Shown here piece by piece: positions 19,543 through 29,107 of a stretch of DNA of 64,000 nucleotides. Origin of the DNA: an uncultured Alphaproteobacteria bacterium (GTDB lineage: Bacteria > Pseudomonadota > Alphaproteobacteria > SP197). The stretch's first letter is position 1; each line of letters starts with the position of its first letter. The position numbers and the translations under genes were made by a program. The stretch covers positions 1 to 64,000 of the forward strand of contig CALSLK010000009.1 in the NCBI GenBank assembly GCA_943787175.1, written 5' to 3'. The notes beneath the pieces were generated by a model, which searched no databases, was not told the DNA's origin, and saw only the letters and a list, made by a program, of their open reading frames with translations.

Positions 19543-20181
19543 TCAGGATTTTGTGCTCTTGTCGGCCAGCCCGGCCATCAGCAGGCCAATCTCGCGCGAT
19601 CCTGCATCGGGCCGCCCGGCCAGCCCTTTTGCAGCACCACGCAATGCGGGTTCGCCCTTGTGCTGGTTCAGCTTGTCAGCACCTTCAATCGTCTCAACCG
19701 CAACACCAATGGCAACAATGGCGCGTGTCATGGCCTCCAGCTTTTCTGGGGCGGTCTTGTCGCTTGTCCACGGTTTCTTGGGTGCAAGGCGCGTTTCGAA
19801 ATGGGCCGACAGGCGATCCACCACACCACGGATCTCAGGCTCGGGCAGAACGTGGGCAATGCCGCTCACATGCACGGCACGATAAGCCCAGGTCGGCACC
19901 TGATCGGCCACGCCATACCAGTCCGGGCTGATATAGGCATCGGGTCCCTGGCAGATCAGAAGAACCCGACAGCTCTCGCCGATCACTTCATGAATCGGAT
20001 TGGTGCGCGCAACGTGGAGCTCCAGGCTCACCGAACCGTCGTCATGTTCAAGAGTCAGGAATGGCACCTGCACGCCGGTCGGGCCGTCGGCGCCCTCGGC
20101 CACCAGCACGCCAAAGGCCCGCTCCTTGAGAAACCCTATGGCTTCTGCGTCATCAGTCCTGAACGCCTTGGGAACGTACAT
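19543..20181 (-). CDS. PaiB-type FMN-binding protein
   Basis: A 212-residue protein beginning MYVPKAFRTDD, which with ELHVARTNPIH, SPDWYG and VPTWAYRAVHVSG is the PaiB/FMN-binding split-barrel signature. The family was first described as negative regulators of sporulation and protease genes in Bacillus; in proteobacteria they are probably flavin-dependent enzymes. It lies 18 bp downstream of the GntR gene on the same strand and is likely cotranscribed. Confidence 0.9.
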   Translation of the reverse strand: MYVPKAFRTDDAEAIGFLKERAFGVLVAEGADGPTGVQVPFLTLEHDDGSVSLELHVARTNPIHEVIGESCRVLLICQGPDAYISPDWYGVADQVPTWAYRAVHVSGIAHVLPEPEIRGVVDRLSAHFETRLAPKKPWTSDKTAPEKLEAMTRAIVAIGVAVETIEGADKLNQHKGEPALRGAAKGLAGRPDAGSREIGLLMAGLADKSTKS

Positions 20182-20199
20182 GGCCGGGCCCGCTTTGCT

Positions 20200-20955
20200 C
20201 TAGCTCGACCCCACGATGCGGCGCTGCGCGTTGTGCAGATGCGCACGCATGGCAACGCGGGCACGATCGGCATCGCTGTCGTTGATCGCGTCCACAACGG
20301 AATCGTGTTCACCCTTCAGGACAGCAATCCGTTCGCGCTGTTCCGACTTGGTCAGGCTGCGCGCCATGTCCATGCCGTCCTGAATGTCGTCGTGCAGCAG
20401 TTCCATGGTCTCGGCAAACAGCGCGTTGCCGCTGGCATGGGCGATCGACATGTGGAACTCCAGATCTTCTTCCTTGCCCAGGCGTCCCTTGCGCGCGGCA
20501 TCGTTGCAGGCTTCATGAGCCAATTCGATGGCGCGCATGTCCTGGCTCGTCCGGCGCGAGGCTGCCAGGGCTGCTGCTTCACCTTCCAGCGCGATGCGGA
20601 ATTCGAAGCAGCGCAGAAGCTGTGCCACATTGGATGTTTCGCCATAGCGCAGGAGATCGCGCACGGGACGGCAGCGAACATAACTTCCTGAACCCTGCCT
20701 GGAATCGATGATGCCATCAGCACGCAGACGCGCCAGCGCCTCTCGGATCACAGGCCTGGAGACCTCGAACATGCGGCAGAAATCGTGTTCGCTGGGCAAT
20801 CGATCGCCTTCGGCCAGCGTGCCGGCGACAATGCGTTCGACGATCTGTTCATAGACCCGGTCACCCAGCTTGGGTGCGCGAAGGGGAGAGCGGTTGGGCC
20901 AGGCGTCCTGACCGGATTTGATTGTGCCGTTCATGATCTCAGAATTGTGGCTCAT
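20200..20955 (-). CDS. GntR family transcriptional regulator (FadR/FCD type)
   Basis: A 251-residue regulator. Residues about 30-100 form the winged helix-turn-helix (LPSEHDFCRMFEVSRPVIR then LRADGIIDSRQGSGSYV), and the C-terminal part is the all-helical FCD ligand domain, with FEFRIALEGEAAALAA and FHMSIAHASGN supplying metal-site His and Asp/Glu. The start overlaps the end of the DoeB-like gene by 17 bp. It probably controls the surrounding minus-strand genes in response to a small carboxylate. Confidence 0.93.
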   Translation of the reverse strand: MSHNSEIMNGTIKSGQDAWPNRSPLRAPKLGDRVYEQIVERIVAGTLAEGDRLPSEHDFCRMFEVSRPVIREALARLRADGIIDSRQGSGSYVRCRPVRDLLRYGETSNVAQLLRCFEFRIALEGEAAALAASRRTSQDMRAIELAHEACNDAARKGRLGKEEDLEFHMSIAHASGNALFAETMELLHDDIQDGMDMARSLTKSEQRERIAVLKGEHDSVVDAINDSDADRARVAMRAHLHNAQRRIVGSS

Positions 20956-21973
20956 TAGCGTCTACGGCCAGATGACCCAGGCAATCACCCGGTTCAACAC
21001 GGCCAATGGCACGCACGCAGATCAACAGACCCGATGCGCGGAACGTCACCTCGATGGGTGCGCGTTCAGGGTGTTCGAGATTCTGGACGGTACCCACCAG
21101 ATCTCCCTTTGAAACTTCCTCACCCAGACCGGCGACAGGCACAAAGACGCCGTAATCGGGCGCCAGACTGAACAGATCGGTACCATTGGCCTCCATCAGG
21201 CGCATGGGACCGGTGTCTTGGATGGTTGCACCAGGCGTCACGCCGGCCTGGACCAACAGGTTACGGACGCCACGCTCGACCAGATGGAGGTGATCGCGAT
21301 GAACGACAGCGCCGCCGCCGAATTCACCACCGATCTCGATGGCACCGTTGCGCAGCGCGGCTCCACCAGCTGTCCGGCTGCCACCCGTGGTCGCTCCGAT
21401 ATCGACTGCATTCCAGACCTGGCCGTAAGGCCCGCCAAAGGCGCGCATCAGGTCAAAGGCTTTCCGGTCATGATCTGCATTGCCGGTAAAGGAGGCCGAA
21501 ACAAAGGGAACATAATCCAGCGAAGCGCCGCCCGAATGCAGATCAACGAAGACATCGGCCATCGGCATCAGGTGATGCTCGATATAGTCGGCGATCTCGT
21601 GGGTCGGGCCATGGGCCGGATCGGCGGGAAACACTCGGTTGAGGTTGGCATCATCCAACGGGGAGACCCGAACCCCGGCACGCGCGGCCGGCAGGTTGGC
21701 AGAAGGAAGAATAATGACCCGCCCCGTGACCGTTTCGGGATCCAGGTCACGGATCAGATTGCCCAGGGCTATCTGGCCCTCATATTCGTCACCGTGGTTG
21801 CCTGCCATCAGGAACACGGTAGGGCCTTCGCCGTTCTTGACGACGGCAAGGGGGATGGGAATCACGCCATAGGCCGAGCGCGTCACGGAATAGGGCAGGT
21901 TCAGGCGTCCGATCTGCTTGCCGTCGCGTTCGAAATCAATTTCAGTGAATAGCGTCGTGGAATAAACCGACAT
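20939..21973 (-). CDS. DoeB-like N-acyl deacylase (succinylglutamate desuccinylase/aspartoacylase family)
   Basis: A 344-residue zinc hydrolase of the M14-like AstE/AspA group. GNHGDEYEGQ supplies the first His and Glu ligands and VDLHSGG the second His; the C-terminal beta-rich domain follows. It resembles DoeB, which removes the acetyl group of N-acetyl-diaminobutyrate in ectoine breakdown, but no ectoine hydrolase gene is in the window, so the substrate remains inferred. Start 21973 (MSVYSTT) was chosen; in-frame sequence upstream is non-conserved and overlaps the divergent gene. It heads the unit with gntR. Confidence 0.82.
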   Translation of the reverse strand: MSVYSTTLFTEIDFERDGKQIGRLNLPYSVTRSAYGVIPIPLAVVKNGEGPTVFLMAGNHGDEYEGQIALGNLIRDLDPETVTGRVIILPSANLPAARAGVRVSPLDDANLNRVFPADPAHGPTHEIADYIEHHLMPMADVFVDLHSGGASLDYVPFVSASFTGNADHDRKAFDLMRAFGGPYGQVWNAVDIGATTGGSRTAGGAALRNGAIEIGGEFGGGAVVHRDHLHLVERGVRNLLVQAGVTPGATIQDTGPMRLMEANGTDLFSLAPDYGVFVPVAGLGEEVSKGDLVGTVQNLEHPERAPIEVTFRASGLLICVRAIGRVEPGDCLGHLAVDANEPQF

Positions 21974-22033
21974 GATAAGAAGGCCCCCCGGGCAGCAAGT
22001 TCCATGTCCGCAGAAGCGGCGCATAATAGTCCC

Positions 22034-23846
22034 ATGATCATGCCAAACCATTCCGTGAGCGCCATGACAGGCGCGCTTTTTGTCGTTCTTGTGTCGTGTT
22101 GGCCTGTGCTGGGCGATGATTCGCCCATTCTCCACGCTCTTGCCATGCATGGTGAAGCAGCGTTTCCGGATGGCCCACAGGCGCCCTTTGACTGGGTCAA
22201 TGCCGATGCGCCCCAGGGCGGCACCCTGCGTCTGGCCGAAACCGGCACCTTCGACAGCATGAATCCCTATATCGTGTTCGGCCTGCCGGCGCGTGGCCTG
22301 GGCCTGGTTTTTCAGAGCCTGCTTTTCCGTTCCCCGGACGAACCCTTCACGCTCTACCCCCAGCTTGCCCAGGGCATCCAGCTTGCTGATGACAGGAGCT
22401 GGATCATCTTCCATCTTGACCCTGGCGCCCGTTTTCAGGACGGCACGCCTGTCACGTCAGGCGATGTTCTCTTCACCTTCAATGCGCTGCTGAGCGACGG
22501 CAAACCCCACACCCAGACCTATTATGCCGGTGTGACGCAAGCCCGGGCGATCGACGAACTCACAATCCGGTTCGATCTTGTGCCCGGCAACTGGGAACTT
22601 CCCATGATCCTGGGACTGATGCCGGTCATGTCGGAAGCCTATTTCGAAGAGATCCCATTCGAGCGTACCAGTCTGGAAATCCCGTTGGGCACCGGTCCCT
22701 ACAAGGTTGCCCTGATCGAACCTGGACAGCGCGTGATCTATCAGCGTGATCCCGATTACTGGGGCAACGACCTTGCCTCCAGCGCGGGCCGCTACAATTT
22801 CGAGACAATCGAATACACTTGGATCCGCGACAGCAACGTCGCGCTCCAGACTTTCCTGGCAGGCGACGGCGACTTGCGGTTTGAAGCTGACCCCCTGCGC
22901 TGGGCGACCGGTTACGAAAGCCCTGCCGTGGAGGCAGGCAGAATCATCCGAGAAGAGATTCCTGCCATGCGCCCGTCAGGCCTGTTTGCCGTCGTGTGGA
23001 ACCAGCGACGCCCGCCCTTTGACGACATCCGCGTGCGCGAGGCGCTGGGCCTGGCGTTCGACTTTCGCCTGGACCAATGACAATCTTCTGCATGGCCAGT
23101 ATGTCCGCACCAACGGCCTGTTCGACAATTCTGCGCTTGGCCCCACCGGACCAGCAGCCGGTCTGGAACTGGAGCTGCTGGAGCCCTGGCGCGATCAGCT
23201 GCCCGAAGCGCTGTTTGAGGCGCCCTATGTCTGGCCGGAAACCGACGGCAGCGGGCGCCTGCGCAAGCACCTCAACACGGCCGGCGCTCTGCTGGACGAG
23301 GCCGGTTACGTCATGGTCGACGGCGTGCGGCGCAACGGCGAAGGCCACGAGATAACCTTTGAAGTCATGCTGGCAGACTCCACGCAGGAGCGCATTCTGC
23401 TGCCCTGGATACGGAACCTGGAACGTCTTGGCGTCACAGGCACCCTGCGCACCATCGATGCCGCCCAGCATCAGTCACGCATATCCGAGTTTGACTACGA
23501 CGCCATGGTCTGGCGCTGGGGCGTGTCGCTGTCCCCGGGCAACGAGCAATGGATCTACTGGGGCAGCGATGCCGCAGCAGGCCCCGGGCAGCCGCAACTA
23601 CGCCGGCATCGCCGACCCCGTGCTCGACTCCCTGATTGCCAGCCTCTCGGACGCCCGCAGCGCCGAAGACCTCGTCGCCGCGGCCCGCGCGCTCGACCGC
23701 GTTCTCATGTGGGGCCGCCACGTCCTGCCGCTCTACCACCGCGTCGGCGACCCTGGTGCGCAGACTGGGACACCATCCAGCGCCCCGAGCACGTGCCGCT
23801 CTACGGCGTTGATTTCACGATCCTGGTGGTACTGCAGACCCCCTGA
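22034..23846 (+). CDS. YejA-like extracellular solute-binding protein, three frameshifts
   Basis: A family-5 substrate-binding protein of about 600 residues with a signal peptide (ALFVVLVSCWPVLGDD). It shows the YejA pattern: HALAMHGEAAFP near the N-terminus, NADAPQGGTLRLA, FDSMNPYIVFG, YYGPG-like RTSLEIPLGTGPYKV, and NDNLLHGQYVRTNGLFDNS. Three breaks split it: an extra C near 23,066 (FDFRWTND restored), an extra G near 23,575 (APGSRNYAGIAD restored) and a missing base near 23,752 (PWCADWDTI restored). Each repair gives a well-conserved continuation, so I treat it as one gene. YejA imports peptides such as microcin C; no yejBEF genes are adjacent. Confidence 0.78.
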
Positions 23847-23893
23847 ACGTCCGCCTTTTCAAGCAATCGCCTGCGAGTGATAAGAAGCGTGCC

Positions 23894-24716
23894 ATGGTCA
23901 TTACTGTAAGCTTCTCGTTACAGTTCTTTTTCGCGCTCTGCTCTGCAGCTACGGCCGCTGCTTGCCGAGCACCACCGATCAGGTCACCTTTGAAGTCTCT
24001 GGATACCTATCCCGGCGCTGCGGCCCAAGCCAGCCGGCCGAGGTTACCGCACTCTCTGACCCTGCCCGACCGAGGGTGAGGGCCCCTTCCCCGCCGTGAT
24101 CATGCTGCATGGCTGCAGCGGGCTGGAGAGACAACCACACCCGCTGGGCACGCCTTCTGGCCGACTGGGGTTACGCCAGCCTGCGCGTCGACAGCTTCAC
24201 ATCCCCGCGAGTATTGACGAGATCTGCACCGACATCATGCGCCCGGTCCCCAGGGGCGCCGACGTCAACGGCGCCATCGTCTTCCTGCAGGGCCTGCCGC
24301 ACATCGATGCCACGCAACTGGTCGTTATGGGCTGGTCACACGGCGGCACAGTCGTCCTGCAGGCCACCTCCGAACCCGGCTCAACGCGCGATGACCTCAA
24401 GCCTGCCATCCTTGGTGCCATTGCCATCTACCCCTACTGCACGCGCACGTCGCAACCGTTCCGCGTGCCGCTCATGGTGCTGATCGGCGATGCAGACGAC
24501 TGGACTCCTCACAGTCTTTGCGAATCCATGGCAGTAGAAACGTCGTCGCGGAGCGCGTGGATCGATCTGGTGGTTTATCCCGACGCAACCCACTCCTATG
24601 ATTGCCACGCCTGCAATGGCGAGTATTTTGGCCATTCGCTGATCTTTAACGAGCCTGCCTATGACGACAGTGTTCTGCGTGTGCAGGAATTTCTGGCCGC
24701 AACGTTTTCCGACTGA
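23894..24716 (+). CDS. Secreted dienelactone-hydrolase-like alpha/beta hydrolase, several frameshifts
   Basis: The last two thirds read as an alpha/beta hydrolase: GPFPAVIMLHGCSG, RWARLLADWGYASLRVDSF, nucleophile elbow GWSHGG, acid residue in LIGDADDWTP and His in YPDATHSYD. The N-terminal part has a plausible signal peptide (MVITVSFSLQFFFALCSA). Pieces lie in three frames with breaks near 23,965, 24,045-24,075, 24,130 and 24,213, so at least four indels are needed. The dienelactone hydrolase family cleaves lactones and esters. As written the gene cannot be translated; it is either a pseudogene or mis-sequenced, the latter being more likely given its neighbours. Confidence 0.65.
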
Positions 24717-24739
24717 ATCCGCCGACCTGGAGACCCGCC

Positions 24740-25214
24740 ATGATGAGCCGATTTGGAGCCCGCTTCACGATGGCCATGGCCGGCCTTTTCATGACGTGCA
24801 CATCTGCCAGCGCCGGAGAGACCGATGTGGGAACAACACTGTCAGGTGGCCAGATTGAAGGGGCACTGACCAACAGCGCCACCAAGGGCGTCAACAGCTA
24901 TGGCAACCCCTATACCGTCTGGATCCTTTCTGCCGGACGTCCTTGACGGTGTTGCCGGAAAATCAGACGAGTTTGTCGATACCGGCGAATGGTGGACTCG
25001 AAGACGATTTCCTTCTGCCGGCGCTGGAACACCTGGCTTGACGGCGCCACGGGCTGTTTCCAGGTCGTCATCACCGACGGCACGATCTACTGGCTCGACC
25101 ACCACGACAGAGGTCATCGCGCCAGGAAGAGTATTCCGCGCCGCAGTAACGACACCGCTGCCCCGAGGGGATGCTGTTTCCATCCCCGCACGTTCTACTC
25201 TAAACAACCGGTAA
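24740..25214 (+). CDS. DUF995-like secreted protein, frameshifted
   Basis: The first 55 residues read cleanly: a signal peptide (MAMAGLFMTCTSASA) then LSGGQIEGALTNSATKGVNSYGNPYTVW. The reading then changes frame twice: GKSDEFVDTGEWW, then SKTISFCRRWNTW with GCFQVVITDGTIYWL. The order G-x-WWV, C-R-x-W, C-F-x-V-V and a DG-x-I-x-W end is the DUF995 pattern. A final frame change leads to a stop near 25,214. Function of DUF995 proteins is unknown; they are small periplasmic or surface proteins of alphaproteobacteria. Confidence 0.55.
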
Positions 25215-25226
25215 CTCCCTACCGGT
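25207..25226. promoter_or_regulatory. Perfect inverted repeat just before the MATE gene
   Basis: accggta and taccggt are perfect inverted 7-mers separated by six bases, ending 8 bases before the MATE start codon. Spacing and symmetry suit a repressor operator or an RNA hairpin that masks the ribosome binding site. No regulator gene adjacent to it was recognised. Confidence 0.3.
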
Positions 25227-25234
25227 ATCCAATC

Positions 25235-26617
25235 ATGCAGCTTGTCCCACCTGACCTGGCGACGCGGCCCGCCGCGGGCAGCCTGCGCGAGCATATTGCG
25301 CGCACGCTCAAGCTCGCCTGGCCGGTGATCGTGGCACGTTGCGGCCTGCTCATCATGGTCACGGTCGACACCATCATGACCGGTCAGGCCGGCGGCACCG
25401 AGCTGGCTTACCTGGCCATCTCCTTTGCGCCCCATATCACCATGCTGGTGATCGGCATCGGCATGCTGTCGGGCGCCGTCATCCTGGTTTCTCAGGCCGA
25501 TGGCGCAGGTCGGAAACACGCCTGTGGCCGCATCCTGTGGGTTGCCCTGCTCGACGGCCTGATCCTGGGATTGCTCTGGTCCCTGGTCTTGTTTGAAGGC
25601 GAGGCCTTCCTGCTATGGACCGGGCAGGAAGCCGATCTGGCACGCGGCGGCGGCTATGCCATGTCGATGTTCGCCTGGGGCATGCCCGCCATCTACCTCT
25701 TCACAGCAACCTCCATGTTTCTGGAGGGCATCGGGCGCGTGAAACCGGGCATGGTCATCATGCTGGCAGCCAACATCGTGAATGCCGGGCTCAACTGGTG
25801 GCTCATCTATGGCGATCCCGAAATTGTGCCCGGCGGAGCAGCCGGCGCAGTACTTGCCACCAGCCTGACACGCTGGGTCATGTTTGCCGCCATCGCCTGC
25901 TACATCCTGTTTCTCATGAAGGACGCCGACGTCTACGGCATCTTCCGCAGGGTCGAGAACTTCATGGACCTCCAGAAGCGCTTCCTGCGCCTGGGCATTC
26001 CCATGACGCTCTCCTACACCTTCGAGACCACCGCCTTCATGTCGATCACCATCATGGCGGGCTGGCTGGGCGCAATATCGGTCGCAGGCTACCAGGCAGC
26101 CATGAACGTCAATGCGTTCTGCTTCATGATCGCCATCGGCATGTCGACGGCAACCTCGGTGCGCGTCGGCAATGCTGTGGGTCGACATGACCGGCCCGGC
26201 ATGGAAACCGCAGGCTGGGTCGGCGTCGGGCTGATCGGCGTGTGTATGGTACCGCTGTCGGTGCTGGTTGCTCTGTTTCCCGAATCTCTTGCCTCGATCT
26301 ACACCAACGACCCTGCGGTCATTCCGGTCATTGTCGCCGGCCTTTTTGTGGCCGTGTTCCTGATCCTGGCCGACGGCCTCCAGGGCGTCCTGTTGGGCGC
26401 GTTGCGTGGCGCCGCGGATGTCTGGCCGACAACAGGGCTGGGCTTCACCGCATTCTGGATCATCATGGTCCCGCTTGCCTGGTTGCTGGGGCATCACTGG
26501 GGCGGTGGTGTTCCCGGACTTCTCTGGGCCGAAGTAATTGGAATCTTTGCTGCCACGATACTGTTCGGCTGGCGGTTCCGGATTATCGCGCGGCGTGAGA
26601 TCAAACCGTTTTCCTGA
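25235..26617 (+). CDS. MATE family multidrug efflux transporter
   Basis: A 460-residue protein with twelve hydrophobic segments in two homologous halves. Family features are the opening LKLAWPVIVARCG, DTIMTGQAG in segment 1-2, the mid-protein linker RRVENFMDLQKRFLRLGIP, and ETTAFMSITIMAG in segment 7. It exports cationic drugs or metabolites in exchange for Na+ or H+. Start 25235 (MQLVPPD) lies at the expected distance from the first span; an open frame extending upstream belongs to the damaged DUF995-like gene. Confidence 0.92.
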   Translation: MQLVPPDLATRPAAGSLREHIARTLKLAWPVIVARCGLLIMVTVDTIMTGQAGGTELAYLAISFAPHITMLVIGIGMLSGAVILVSQADGAGRKHACGRILWVALLDGLILGLLWSLVLFEGEAFLLWTGQEADLARGGGYAMSMFAWGMPAIYLFTATSMFLEGIGRVKPGMVIMLAANIVNAGLNWWLIYGDPEIVPGGAAGAVLATSLTRWVMFAAIACYILFLMKDADVYGIFRRVENFMDLQKRFLRLGIPMTLSYTFETTAFMSITIMAGWLGAISVAGYQAAMNVNAFCFMIAIGMSTATSVRVGNAVGRHDRPGMETAGWVGVGLIGVCMVPLSVLVALFPESLASIYTNDPAVIPVIVAGLFVAVFLILADGLQGVLLGALRGAADVWPTTGLGFTAFWIIMVPLAWLLGHHWGGGVPGLLWAEVIGIFAATILFGWRFRIIARREIKPFS

Positions 26618-26623
26618 ACCCGC

Positions 26624-27724
26624 TCAGGAGACCTCGCTCGGTGCCGTAAGAATGAAGTCCGCGCGACCACAGGAGACGCCGTTGATCTGGACCTCTATGC
26701 CATGCTGGCCGGGATAGTGACGGCGTGTTGTGCGTTCCTGGAACGAACGTTTTGCACCAAGAGAAACGCTTTGCCCGGCAGCCAGATCAAGTGCCTTCAG
26801 CTTGAAGACCTTGGGCGCGGTCTGGCCATTCGCCTTCATGAAATGGACGACATAATCGACCGCCAGGCGCTGCGCCTTTGCGGAAGTCGAGGTAACGCCA
26901 AACGCGATCTCGACCGTCCCTCCCCAGGGCACGACCGAGGGTTTCACTACCATATCCGTGACATCGACCTCCGGTTTGCCGGAGAACCCCAGCAGGGCCA
27001 GCGCACGTTCGTTGCCGCTCTTGATCAGGCTGCGGCAACCATGACGCATGATCCAGGCCGTGTGATCGTTCTGGCGATCCCACGTCTCGATCAGGTCCAG
27101 CATCCGGTCAGGGTGGTCCTTGGCAATGTCGTTGAGATGGTTGGCAACAGACTTGCGGACATAAAGCTCCGGGTCGGCCTTCAGCGCTTCCAGAATCGGA
27201 AACGCCGGGGCGGGATCGTCGATCAGGCACTCCAGCCGGAAAGACCACGGCAGGCGCGGCCTGCATCCCTCGCTTGCCAATCGCCTGACGTGATGGTTCC
27301 TGTCGCGCGACCATCGTTTCATCTGCGCCATGGTCTTTGTAAAATCATCTTTCAGAAAGTGACGGATCGCAAATTCCCCAGAGCCGTGACAGGTGAGTTC
27401 AGCCAGCGCCGGCAACGCCTGTTTGGGGTCATGACGTCCGAACCGCGCAACAAACTCCGGGCCGATCAGCGCACGAAATTCTCCGGCATAACGTGGCATC
27501 ACGGCACGTATCACCGTCAGTTGCTCACCAAACCCGCCGGGCAGGTGCTTGCCGCACAGGTCGGCAGCCCGCCGCAGACGGTCCATCAGTTCCAGATCGT
27601 CCAGTTCCTTGCGCGCCTCACGCACAAACGCCTTGCGATCGAACGACCCGGCTTCCTGGGCAAGGGCATCGGCAAACCCGTCAAAAAAGCGCTTGTCGAA
27701 CCAGGCTTTCAGCTCCTCGGCCAT
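26624..27724 (-). CDS. AlkC-like DNA alkylation repair protein (HEAT repeats plus Ig-like end)
   Basis: A 366-residue protein. Residues about 60-250 are helical HEAT-like repeats including FAIRHFLK, WSRDRNHHVRRLASEGCRPRLPW and YVRKSVANHLNDIAKD, the last being a hallmark of alkylpurine DNA glycosylases of the AlkD/AlkC superfamily. The C-terminal 100 residues are beta-rich (PSVVPWGGTVEIAFGVTS), matching the Ig-like domain found in AlkC but not AlkD. It would excise N3- or N7-alkyl purines. The start lies 2 bp after the stop of the upstream AlkA-like glycosylase gene. Confidence 0.85.
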   Translation of the reverse strand: MAEELKAWFDKRFFDGFADALAQEAGSFDRKAFVREARKELDDLELMDRLRRAADLCGKHLPGGFGEQLTVIRAVMPRYAGEFRALIGPEFVARFGRHDPKQALPALAELTCHGSGEFAIRHFLKDDFTKTMAQMKRWSRDRNHHVRRLASEGCRPRLPWSFRLECLIDDPAPAFPILEALKADPELYVRKSVANHLNDIAKDHPDRMLDLIETWDRQNDHTAWIMRHGCRSLIKSGNERALALLGFSGKPEVDVTDMVVKPSVVPWGGTVEIAFGVTSTSAKAQRLAVDYVVHFMKANGQTAPKVFKLKALDLAAGQSVSLGAKRSFQERTTRRHYPGQHGIEVQINGVSCGRADFILTAPSEVS

Positions 27725-27726
27725 CG

Positions 27727-28359
27727 TCAGGCTCCCGTCACGGGGTGGCGGTAATAGGCCCACAACAGCCGCGCCGCCACCGCACGCCAGGGACGCCACG
27801 CTTGCCCCATGCCTTCCAGGTCCTTCTGGCTGGGGCGTGGATCAATCCCGAATGCGCGCCCGGCAGCGGTCTGCAGGGCAACATCACCGGCAGGCCAGGC
27901 ATCGGCGCGCGCCAGGCATGAAAGCATGTAGACCTCGGCCGTCCAGGGGCCAATTCCAGGCAGGGCCACCAGCTCGGCCCGGGCCGCGTCATCATCAAGT
28001 TTCGGCAGGCGCTCGAACATGCCATCAGCAGCAGCCCTCGCCAGCCCGTGAAACGCCTTTCCCTTGGCCAGCGTCAGCCCAAGCTCGCGCAGGCGCTCGG
28101 GCGACACGGCAAGCACCGCTCTGGGGTCAGTAGGATCAAACGTCGCCGCCAGCCGTTCCCAGATCGCAGCAGCAGCTTTCAGCGAAATCGACTGTTCGGT
28201 CACCACGCGCAAGGTCGTCGCCAATCCCGGACGCGAAAGCCGCAACGGAGGATCACCAATCGCCTCATGCAACGCCACAAAGCGCGGATCGATCACGCAC
28301 AGCGCGGCGACCCCTTCTGACAGGGCCTTGCGGTTGCGGATTGTCAGGGGTTTGGCCAT
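27727..28359 (-). CDS. DNA-3-methyladenine glycosylase (HhH-GPD, AlkA type)
   Basis: A 210-residue base-excision glycosylase. LVALPGIGPWTAEVYML is the helix-hairpin-helix and PAGDVAL carries the catalytic Asp159. It is shorter than E. coli AlkA because it lacks the N-terminal domain, as in many alphaproteobacterial versions. It is directly upstream of the AlkC-like gene on the same strand, so the pair forms an alkylation-repair operon. Confidence 0.9.
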   Translation of the reverse strand: MAKPLTIRNRKALSEGVAALCVIDPRFVALHEAIGDPPLRLSRPGLATTLRVVTEQSISLKAAAAIWERLAATFDPTDPRAVLAVSPERLRELGLTLAKGKAFHGLARAAADGMFERLPKLDDDAARAELVALPGIGPWTAEVYMLSCLARADAWPAGDVALQTAAGRAFGIDPRPSQKDLEGMGQAWRPWRAVAARLLWAYYRHPVTGA

Positions 28360-28446
28360 CGGTCATCCCTACCATTGCATGGGCGCGCAAGATGCCCACA
28401 ATGGCGCCCGACTTCGACCGTTCATTTCATACCCGGGGAAAAAATC

Positions 28447-29043
28447 ATGGGCGAACAACAGACCATTCCAGCGAGCGGCGGCAAGGCTGCCCACGTCAAG
28501 AAGGGCCAGCACATCAAGATCATCAACACCCATGGCAGCCAGGTCGTCGATACCTGGGCGTTCAATGCTGATGACACGAGCGAATACATGGCGATGGATG
28601 CCACGCGTGCCTACAACCAGCGCATGTCGCCCCTGGTCGGCGATCACCTTGTCACCTACAAGCGCCGCCCCATCCTGACCCTGATCGAAGACACTTCGCC
28701 CGGTCGTCACGACACCCAGATGGCAGCCTGCGATCAGTGGCGCTACCACTTGCTGGGCGTCGAAGGTTACCACCGCAACTGTGCCGACAACCTTTCTGAA
28801 GGCCTGGATGAGCTGGGCGCCAAGGAAACCCACACGCCGGCACCGCTCAACCTATTCATGAACATCCCCTGGCAGCCCGATGGCACGCTCAGCTTCGATC
28901 CGCCGCTCACAAAGGCCGGCGATTACGTTGTCCTGCGTGCCGAAATCGACTGCATCGTCGCCATGTCGTCCTGCCCCCAGGACCTGCTCCCCATCAACGG
29001 TACGGACGGCAAACCCACCGAAGCCCATTTCGAGGTCTATTGA
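28447..29043 (+). CDS. DUF1989 (urea carboxylase-associated family) protein
   Basis: A 198-residue protein with the DUF1989 pattern: SGGKAAHVKKGQHIKI, a mid-section GSQVVDTWAFNADD, and the cysteines of CADNL and SSCPQDLLPING that bind metal in the family. Members are encoded near urea carboxylase/allophanate hydrolase or guanidine genes. Here it precedes a TSUP permease. Start 28447 follows a purine-rich stretch (ggggaaaaaatc). Activity is not established. Confidence 0.85.
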   Translation: MGEQQTIPASGGKAAHVKKGQHIKIINTHGSQVVDTWAFNADDTSEYMAMDATRAYNQRMSPLVGDHLVTYKRRPILTLIEDTSPGRHDTQMAACDQWRYHLLGVEGYHRNCADNLSEGLDELGAKETHTPAPLNLFMNIPWQPDGTLSFDPPLTKAGDYVVLRAEIDCIVAMSSCPQDLLPINGTDGKPTEAHFEVY

Positions 29044-29076
29044 GGGTCGGATTAAAACCGCTCTCATGAAAACAGC

Positions 29077-29107
29077 GTGTCATCCCGGCTCAAGGCCGGG
29101 ATGACAC
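29077..29107. repeat. Palindromic repeat with TCAAG loop (copy 1)
   Basis: A perfect 13-bp inverted repeat (gtgtcatcccggc / gccgggatgacac) closes the loop tcaag. It lies between the DUF1989 and TSUP genes and shares its GTCAT ends and TCAAG loop with the other copies in this window. Confidence 0.85.

Noticed and set aside
29077-29107. The palindrome as a Rho-independent terminator
   Set aside because: It is not followed by a real T-run (only aatttt), it recurs in several gaps with different stems and it lies between genes on the same strand; it is better explained as a repeat.
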